DNA of 41,504 nt. It comes from an uncultured Methylobacter sp. (GTDB taxonomy: Bacteria > Pseudomonadota > Gammaproteobacteria > Methylococcales > Methylomonadaceae). The DNA is taken from positions 1-41,504 of the forward strand of contig CAILCX010000145.1 in NCBI GenBank assembly GCA_903832775.1, written 5' to 3'. Made by a program: the position numbers and the translations under genes. The notes beneath the pieces were generated by a model, which was not told the DNA's origin, made no database searches, and saw only the letters and a program-made list of their open reading frames with translations. This document shows positions 36,435 to 41,504 of the stretch, piece after piece. Positions within the stretch are counted from its first letter, which is position 1. Each line of letters begins with the position of its first letter.

Positions 36435-37085
36435 TTAACCCAGCAACTCGGCTAAAACTGGACGACTGCCGTTAGGCTCCATCCAGCGCACATACTCCGC
36501 AAGATATTTGGCATCACCCAACGCAGGCGCCATACCCCATCGTTCCAGAGACTCAATACCAAATTTGACGACACCTAAATGCTGACTCTTATCGTTATCA
36601 AGACCCGGATCAGAAAACTTATAGCCGAGGTGTTCTCTTAATAGCTCGATATTGGCTTTGGTTCCTGTCAAAAATGTCCAACCTGGCTGTATCTTGTGCA
36701 TCTCGGTATAGGCTTTTAAAATAGCAGGCGTATCATGTTCTGGCTTTAACGAAATGGAATACATAAAAACATCCTTGCCCATACGCTCACCAAATTCCTT
36801 ATAAACCCGTTTGAGGTTAGCCGTCATGCCTGGGCAAATACCTTTGCAATCGGTATAGGTAAAGTTAATCATGACTATCTTGTCCTTGATCAGGTCGTCA
36901 TAAAAGCGAACCACTTTGCCTTCATGCGTTATGACAGGCACATTCGGAAAAGTTTTTTTACTACGACTGGCCTGACTTCCAATAACCGGAGCGTGGGTCT
37001 TGGCTACACTTTCAGGAACGAAAGCTAAAGCTGCGGCACCTAAAGAAGCACCCGTCAAATTTTTAAGAAAGTTTCTTTTATTCAT
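36435..37085 (-). CDS. SCO1/SenC copper chaperone
   Basis: Thioredoxin-fold copper-binding protein of 216 residues, expected to deliver copper or maintain thiols during maturation of a copper enzyme. It has an exported N-terminus (NKRNFLKNLTGASLG, a Tat-like signal with Lys-Arg instead of Arg-Arg). The copper ligands are Cys80 and Cys84 in TDCKGICPG and His169 in KSQHLGVV. It follows the multicopper oxidase at 37120 by 34 bases, so it probably serves that enzyme rather than cytochrome oxidase. It is clearly related to the SCO half of the protein at 40001-40954 (both share FYDDLIKDKIV and HDTP-x-x-LKAYTE). Confidence 0.93.
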   Translation of the reverse strand: MNKRNFLKNLTGASLGAAALAFVPESVAKTHAPVIGSQASRSKKTFPNVPVITHEGKVVRFYDDLIKDKIVMINFTYTDCKGICPGMTANLKRVYKEFGERMGKDVFMYSISLKPEHDTPAILKAYTEMHKIQPGWTFLTGTKANIELLREHLGYKFSDPGLDNDKSQHLGVVKFGIESLERWGMAPALGDAKYLAEYVRWMEPNGSRPVLAELLG

Positions 37086-37119
37086 GGCTATTTACTCTGC
37101 AATAGTTGATTTGGGCGAA

Positions 37120-39120
37120 TTATTTGCCAGCATTAGGATCGGTAGGCGGCACGATTTTGAAACGAATCATCATCGCGTGATCTTCATGTACTACGTTATG
37201 ACAATGCATTGGGTAATCGCCATACCAGTCACGGAACTGCACTTCAAAAGTAATGCTCGTAGTTCCAGCCGTGCCTTGAGCGGCATCACCGATTCTCACC
37301 ACATCTTTCCGGGATAAATCATCAAGTGCCGTCGGTGCTCTACCATTGCGGGCAGTTATCTGGAACTCTTCGTGATGGATATGGACCGGATGCGCCCAGC
37401 CACCTGGTGAGGTAAGCGTCCACTCTTCTCTGGACCCTTCTGCCGGATAAGCGCTGATAAGATTTGGGCTAAAAAATTTGCCATTCACCACCCAGGCACC
37501 ATTACTGGTACCAAAATCAAACTTACGTTTCACTTTGACTGGATTTTTAGTGCGATCAGGCATAGGCACCATCACCTGAGTTTGTAATGTCGCTAACGAT
37601 GCGCTGCTATCAACCGGAAGCGCAGTGGCACTTGAAACAATAAACTTCAACAATTGAGTCTTGGCACTGGAAGGTAAAATTTTACCGGTAGGACCTTTGC
37701 CATTAAGTTGCTCAAGGCGATTTTCCAGATAGATCACATCACCAGGCTTATATTTACTAAAGTCGATAATGACATCGGCGCGCTCTGCAACGCCCAAACG
37801 AATACTGGAAACCACTTGCGCCTTAGGTAACAAATTTCCGCAATTAGCGATGCGAGTCATCGTAGTAGGGACTGTTGTATTGGTGCTACTTAATGACAAC
37901 TCAATAAAACGGGAAGGGCCACCATCCAGAAAACGGAACCGGTATTTGCGACGCTCAACCGTCAAAAACGGTTTAATTTTGAAGTTAACGGTTTGCTGAT
38001 CGCCCACTATGCCTTCAATATTAAAGCTATCAAAAAACATCTGTCCGGTTTGATCCAGTACCTTGTCAGTAAACAACAACGGGATATCATATTTACCGCT
38101 AGGCAATCTCAAGCCGGTTGTTTCATCATCGGTATCCAGATTAATATCTTTGCTAAACAAGGTATAAAAAGAAGCCAGTCCCTTATAAACATTCTGGGCG
38201 GTAAAATCCATGCGATGATCATGAAACCAAAGTGTGCTTTGGGTTTCCTGCCAATCACCGGGACACCATAAACCTTTAGGGTTAGCCGCATCATAGCGAG
38301 TTGTTCCAGCCTTATGAGTACTAGCAAAACCGGCACGGACATTCGGATACCAGTAGTCATACCATTTACCGGAATCCAAAAAGCGCATTGGACCACCATC
38401 AGATTCAGGCGGATTATGGGCATTATGAAGATGCGGAGAGATTTGATTAATACCAAAGCCTTGAGTATCGCGACCATCTTTAGGTAAACCGTTATACATA
38501 CGCATTAGCACCGGCTGCCCATACTGCGCCTTCAAACGTAATACGCCGGTAGCAAACTCACCTTTGCTATTAGGATTCATGTCCTTATAAGTCCAGACCT
38601 TGGAATTAAACGTAGGATACTCTGCAGCAGAATAAAAATTCCAGTCGATTTCCTGAGCCATCAACTCATATTTAGCACAAGCGGCGTCTCCACCTAACTC
38701 GTCCCAACGTTGATGTACTTCTGTACGCGCTTCAGTAAAATCCTCAAAGCCACCAATTGGACCCTTACCTGGATTCCAAAGATTATGCGGTTCCAAACAT
38801 TGACCTTTATCAGGACCAGGCCCTCTAAAATTACCCACAGACACCGCTGTTTGCGGTATTGGCAATGGATCTGACCAAGGCTTGTTACAAGGAGGGCTAA
38901 TAATGCTTGAAGTTTTACTACTTGCAGCTTGCGCCAAATTTGGCAGGAATGCGCCACCGCCGATAGCGGTTAAACCACCCACGCCAGCACTCAAACCCAT
39001 TTTAAATAATTCCCGACGAGTGACTCCAGCTTCCTGGATATCGTTTACCTCTTTCATATAACGTTCTACAGCTTTCTCTTGCTTACTGAAGTTAGTCACT
39101 TGGATAATTTTTTTAAACAT
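37120..39120 (-). CDS. Tat-exported multicopper oxidase
   Basis: Predicted multicopper oxidase of 666 residues (ATG 39120; an ATG at 39129 has its ribosome site too close). A Tat signal with a long n-region contains T-R35-R36-ELFK and ends near AQAASS. All four copper-ligand clusters are present: ISPHLHNAHNP, TLWFHDHRMDF, HPVHIHHEEF and HCHNVVHEDHAMM, the last with the T1 copper Cys-His and axial Met. The arrangement and length resemble CotA/bilirubin-oxidase-like enzymes. Substrate is not evident; metal ions such as Mn(II) or Cu(I), or phenolics, are possible. It is followed by an SCO gene and preceded by an 880-bp region with repeated palindromes. Confidence 0.93.
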   Translation of the reverse strand: MFKKIIQVTNFSKQEKAVERYMKEVNDIQEAGVTRRELFKMGLSAGVGGLTAIGGGAFLPNLAQAASSKTSSIISPPCNKPWSDPLPIPQTAVSVGNFRGPGPDKGQCLEPHNLWNPGKGPIGGFEDFTEARTEVHQRWDELGGDAACAKYELMAQEIDWNFYSAAEYPTFNSKVWTYKDMNPNSKGEFATGVLRLKAQYGQPVLMRMYNGLPKDGRDTQGFGINQISPHLHNAHNPPESDGGPMRFLDSGKWYDYWYPNVRAGFASTHKAGTTRYDAANPKGLWCPGDWQETQSTLWFHDHRMDFTAQNVYKGLASFYTLFSKDINLDTDDETTGLRLPSGKYDIPLLFTDKVLDQTGQMFFDSFNIEGIVGDQQTVNFKIKPFLTVERRKYRFRFLDGGPSRFIELSLSSTNTTVPTTMTRIANCGNLLPKAQVVSSIRLGVAERADVIIDFSKYKPGDVIYLENRLEQLNGKGPTGKILPSSAKTQLLKFIVSSATALPVDSSASLATLQTQVMVPMPDRTKNPVKVKRKFDFGTSNGAWVVNGKFFSPNLISAYPAEGSREEWTLTSPGGWAHPVHIHHEEFQITARNGRAPTALDDLSRKDVVRIGDAAQGTAGTTSITFEVQFRDWYGDYPMHCHNVVHEDHAMMIRFKIVPPTDPNAGK

Positions 39121-39203
39121 GGCGCGCATCCTCTTTATTTAAGACAATTACTTTGGTTTATTACTACAGACATCCTTTATAAAGGCCTGTCATCTTTGTT
39201 CTT

Positions 39204-39237
39204 ACCAAACCAGCCTGAAGCTGAATTTGGTTTTTTT
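39204..39237. other. Hairpin with T-tract upstream of the oxidase
   Basis: On the plus strand ACCAAA, AGC, GCT and TTTGGT form an interrupted hairpin followed by seven T, 84 bases before the oxidase start. It would terminate plus-strand transcripts and could fold in the oxidase leader RNA. No plus-strand gene needs it. Confidence 0.4.
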
Positions 39238-39419
39238 AATATTTTTTTATTTTCTTTGAACCTTTGCCGGCAACCAGGGGACTAACCGTATAGAGAACAA
39301 ATTTAATAATGAGCACATTAATAACAAAGCAAAGATGATGCCAACGCATACAAACTAAGAGATCAGAGACCGCAATTGCTTTAATGCGTAAGAATTAAAA
39401 ACAACTGCTAGGTTGTGAC

Positions 39420-39437
39420 TGTAATATTTTTGTTACA
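39420..39437. promoter_or_regulatory. 18-bp palindrome copy 1, TGTAA-N8-TTACA
   Basis: TGTAATATTTTTGTTACA, perfect 5-bp inverted arms, flanked by AC on the left and C on the right as in copies 2 and 3. It lies about 300 bases upstream of the multicopper oxidase start. Probably an operator for a dimeric regulator. Confidence 0.65.
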
Positions 39438-39474
39438 CTAAATTCGGGAACCCAATGATTACAGGCTATTCAAC

Positions 39475-39492
39475 TGTAATATTTGTGTTACA
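39475..39492. promoter_or_regulatory. 18-bp palindrome copy 2, TGTAA-N8-TTACA
   Basis: TGTAATATTTGTGTTACA, differing from copy 1 at a single position. Its start is exactly 55 bases from that of copy 1, close to five helical turns, so both sites would face the same side of the DNA. Confidence 0.65.
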
Positions 39493-39698
39493 CCCTTGTG
39501 ATTGATGATTGGGAGAAACAGGCTGTTTTAGACTTGGAAAATACGCAGAATTTTCGTGTAATAATTTATTTAACGCACCAAAAATAAATCGTATGACTTT
39601 GAAATTGTTTGCTTTATTTTAATAAATAGCACTGACATAATGTCAGTAAATTTGATTAACAAATTAAGCTCAGTGCTTAAATGATCGTTATTTTTGAC

Positions 39699-39716
39699 TG
39701 TAAAATTTCTGATACA
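39699..39716. promoter_or_regulatory. 18-bp palindrome copy 3 (degenerate)
   Basis: TGTAAAATTTCTGATACA keeps the flanking AC and C and 14 of 18 bases of copy 1, but the right arm is ATACA instead of TTACA. Confidence 0.5.
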
Positions 39717-39947
39717 CTGGCAACTGCCAGCACCTTGAACACACCACTTAGACCTTACCCCCGAACAAAACAATACATTAAGCTCACCACAGTTATCCAT
39801 GACAAAACTGCCTGCTTTATGTCAATAACCTGTCAAATGTGGCAATTTCAGGTTTTAACCAAATTTTCAGAAGTAACGCGAAAAGTATATTGAAGCCCTC
39901 GGCGCATGACGCTACGCTTATACACACCACCGAATTTTCCTTTGAAC

Positions 39948-39983
39948 TTTAGGGTGTACGAGCGCAGCGCCATACACCCTAAA
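39948..39983. repeat. Cruciform-type inverted repeat after the SCO-cytochrome gene
   Basis: TTTAGGGTGTA and TACACCCTAAA form a perfect 11-bp stem around a GC-rich centre with its own GCG/CGC pairing. It lies 18 bases past the stop at 40001, so it may act as a terminator, although no T-tract follows. It looks like a REP-type dispersed palindrome. Confidence 0.6.
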
Positions 39984-40000
39984 CCCATAACCTCGACGAA

Positions 40001-40954
40001 CTACTCTTTAACCGCCTTGTCATTATCTTCAAGATACTTAAGCAACCCTTCCACTTCCGCATCATCCAATTTGAAATTAGGCATGTTAACTTTGTTATAA
40101 CGCTCGAATAAATCACTGGCAATCGGATCTTTCTCGGCCAATAACTTATCAGGCGCCTTTAACCAACGAGCCAGCCAAGCCCTGTCTCGGACCTTAGTTA
40201 CGCCTTGCAAACCAGGACCTATACCCTCTTCATTACCCAGACTATGACAAGAAGCACAACGAAAACGAAACTTCTCTTCGCCCTTGCTCATATCGGGAAG
40301 TCTTTGCGCCTCATCATAAGCGCGCAAATCCGAGTTATGATAAGCATTGAAGCTACTTAAAACCCGCCCCAACTGGTGAGCTAAAACTTTGGGCTCATCA
40401 AAAGGCGAACGCTTCACCCATTGGCCGGTCGCTTCATTACCTATCATAAAGCTGGTCGTGTGCTCAGACAGCTTCGCAGCTTCTACATCATCTCGGTATA
40501 AGCCTAATAATTTTCGCAACAGAGTCACGTCTTTTTTGCTGCCGGTTAAAAAGCTCCAGCCGGAATCAGAACCGATTTTAAATTTTTCGGTATAGGCTTT
40601 AAGCACCTTTGGGGTATCGTGGTCCGGATCAATACTAATCGAATAAAAGAAAATATCTTTTCCCATTCGATCACCCAGTAATCTTTGCACTTGACGTAAA
40701 CTCGCGGTCTCTGCCGGACAGCTATCACCACAGTGGGTAAAAATAAAATTTATTGCGACAATCTTATCTTTAATAAGATCATCATAAAAATGGACTTTTT
40801 TGCCGTCCTGATTAACTAATTCAATATTAGGAAAATAATCCTTACCCCAGGGAGAGCCCTTAGGAGCCGCCCAAACGAGATTACTCCCAAGCAACAACAT
40901 TACACCAATGAATAGCCCTCTCTTTAAACAAGCAATAATGCCACGTGCTTTCAT
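40001..40954 (-). CDS. SCO1/SenC-cytochrome c fusion protein
   Basis: Exported two-domain protein of 317 residues with a signal peptide (cleavage near LVWAA, residue 30) and a strong AGGAG ribosome site. Residues about 38-205 form an SCO thioredoxin-fold domain with copper ligands Cys75 and Cys79 (THCGDSCP) and His165 (LSEHTTSF). Residues about 222-312 form a class I cytochrome c with C233-A-S-C-H237 and a probable axial Met291 in VNMPNFKLDDAEVEGLLKYL. A fused haem could reduce the copper site or pass on electrons from the neighbouring oxidases. It is downstream of the partial multicopper oxidase at the window's right edge. Confidence 0.93.
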   Translation of the reverse strand: MKARGIIACLKRGLFIGVMLLLGSNLVWAAPKGSPWGKDYFPNIELVNQDGKKVHFYDDLIKDKIVAINFIFTHCGDSCPAETASLRQVQRLLGDRMGKDIFFYSISIDPDHDTPKVLKAYTEKFKIGSDSGWSFLTGSKKDVTLLRKLLGLYRDDVEAAKLSEHTTSFMIGNEATGQWVKRSPFDEPKVLAHQLGRVLSSFNAYHNSDLRAYDEAQRLPDMSKGEEKFRFRCASCHSLGNEEGIGPGLQGVTKVRDRAWLARWLKAPDKLLAEKDPIASDLFERYNKVNMPNFKLDDAEVEGLLKYLEDNDKAVKE

Positions 40955-41126
40955 CTTTCTAATCTCCTGTTATTTAACTATTTATTGAATGATAAAGCTT
41001 GGCCTGAGAATCCACCAGCCCATGTTCTTAAAGTTTACCATTTATCGTTTAATTCATGTTATCAACATAAATCCGGCTGTCTTCTATTCGGTAACTAACA
41101 ATTTAAAACCTATAGCCTTGAAAATA

Positions 41127-41155
41127 TTGGGTTAACGATAAGGCTGTTAATCCAA
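41127..41155. repeat. GTTGGGTTA-type palindrome, copy A
   Basis: TTGGGTTAAC and GTTAATCCAA pair with one G-T wobble around the loop gataaggct, followed by CCTATCC. Nearly the same sequence recurs as copy B about 148 bases to the right, and the core recurs in the mreB-mreC element. Confidence 0.6.
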
Positions 41156-41215
41156 CCTATCCAGCTATTGGATAACTTGACCTTTGAAACTGTAATCTTA
41201 AATGGTAAATAATAA

Positions 41216-41253
41216 AAAGGCCGGATTGCCATCCATTTGGCAAACCGACCTTT
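41216..41253 (-). terminator. Bidirectional terminator of the partial oxidase gene
   Basis: AAAGGCCGGATTGCCA pairs with TGGCAAACCGACCTTT at 14 of 16 positions with a 6-base loop. On the minus strand it is followed by TTTATTATT. It lies about 70 bases after the oxidase stop, so the oxidase and SCO-cytochrome genes are probably separate transcripts. Confidence 0.75.
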
Positions 41254-41274
41254 CAAACTTATTGGCAACTATAA

Positions 41275-41305
41275 GTTGGGTTAACAAAAAAGCCGTTAAC
41301 CCAAC
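41275..41305. repeat. GTTGGGTTA-type palindrome, copy B
   Basis: GTTGGGTTAAC and GTTAACCCAAC form a perfect 11-bp hairpin with a 9-base loop, followed by CT. It lies 17 bases past the stop of the partial oxidase. Confidence 0.65.
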
Positions 41306-41321
41306 CTCCGCAACTTACTGC

Positions 41322-41504
41322 CTACGGTAATACAAACTTTGCCTTTGCCGTCAAATCACCGGTTTTAACAGTCGGTAAGCTGACACTCGGAATATAAGTG
41401 ACGCCATTCCAGTCGGGGATCGGTGTAGCAAAACGTGTGGTTTGACCTGGATGTTCAAGATCCCAGCGTAACAACATCGCATGGTCTTCATGTTGGGTAT
41501 TATG
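41322..41504 (-). CDS. Multicopper oxidase, C-terminal fragment (runs off window)
   Basis: The last 60 residues of a protein whose start lies beyond the right edge. The fragment opens with HNTQHEDHAMLLRWDLEHPG, which fits the terminal copper motif H-C-H-N-x-x-H-E-D-x-A-M of multicopper oxidases, with the T1 Cys just outside the window and the axial Met present. After this motif it has about 40 more residues ending in KAKFVLP, more than in the complete oxidase at 37120-39120, so the two are not close copies. The LLRWD-x-E-x-PG tail recalls MofA/McoA-type oxidases linked to Mn(II) oxidation, but that is a tentative recollection. It is co-oriented with the SCO-cytochrome gene. Confidence 0.8.
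   Translation of the reverse strand, partial: HNTQHEDHAMLLRWDLEHPGQTTRFATPIPDWNGVTYIPSVSLPTVKTGDLTAKAKFVLP

Larger units (their letters stand above)
39121..40000. other. Long regulatory-looking intergenic region (880 bp)
   Basis: Holds a hairpin with T-run (39204-39237), three copies of an 18-bp palindrome, and a cruciform-like repeat (39948-39983). Several short open frames exist on both strands, but none has a good ribosome site or recognisable product. The length is unusual for this gene-dense window. Confidence 0.6.
40955..41321. other. Intergenic region with repeats and terminator (367 bp)
   Basis: Holds two copies of the GTTGGGTTAAC palindrome around a terminator. The 160 bases next to the SCO-cytochrome start are AT-rich and presumably carry its promoter, which I cannot pinpoint. 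Confidence 0.5.

Noticed and set aside
39681-40100. Plus-strand short ORFs in the long gap upstream of the oxidase
   Set aside because: No ribosome sites; their frames run across palindromic repeats and the SCO-cytochrome 3' end, so they are unlikely to be genes.
41195-41212. ACTGTAATCTTAAATGGTAAA as a fourth copy of the 18-bp palindrome
   Set aside because: Only the left arm matches; the right arm and spacing do not fit.

Overview
The window looks like chromosome from a gammaproteobacterium of moderate to low GC. The core genes (gatCAB, mreBCD-mrdA-rodA, mltB-rlpA-dac, ybeD-lipB-lipA, ubiG-gph-yciK-type SDR) follow gammaproteobacterial order. The right third holds a surface or periplasmic di-haem peroxidase, multicopper oxidases and SCO proteins, which reminds me of Methylococcales methanotrophs. 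No pmo, mxa or other marker gene is present, so this placement is an inference. I see no rRNA, tRNA, CRISPR array or complete insertion sequence.

Layout. 1-690: a ccdAB toxin-antitoxin pair. 688-4517 (minus): gatC-gatA-uma2-gatB, with a Uma2-family nuclease-fold gene inserted in the tRNA-amidotransferase operon. 4649-16038 (plus): a long cell-wall elongation block (mreB, mreC, mreD, mrdA, rodA, mltB, rlpA, dac, a D-amino-acid transaminase) running into ybeD, lipB and lipA. 16272-21577 (plus): class II aldolase, ubiG, gph, an SDR, a SufT-like protein and lplT. 21732-22835 (minus): a membrane-anchored lytic transglycosylase. 23067-25260 (plus): eutBC, with no other ethanolamine genes beside it. 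25472-26684: two small membrane proteins and lexA.

Accessory right half, all on the minus strand. 27082-30141 encodes an ECF sigma factor, a short chimeric protein (N-terminus like the anti-sigma factor, C-terminus like the sigma factor), a zinc-finger membrane anti-sigma factor with a periplasmic domain resembling a subtilase prodomain, and a lipoprotein subtilase. This is the best candidate for an undescribed regulatory system. 30208-30963 is a TorF-like outer-membrane protein. 31132-41504 is an oxidoreductase island: a di-haem MauG/CCP-like protein of 806 residues, an unrecognised 778-residue cysteine-rich secreted protein, and two tandem modules each pairing a multicopper oxidase with an SCO copper chaperone. 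One SCO is fused to cytochrome c, and the second oxidase runs off the right edge. Three copies of an 18-bp palindrome lie in the 880-bp gap upstream of the complete oxidase.

Other signals are a GAAC-N7-GAAC(-N7-GAGC) direct repeat upstream of lexA, which matches the operator type known from alphaproteobacteria, and an inverted-repeat element that supplies the only canonical upstream start codon of mreC.
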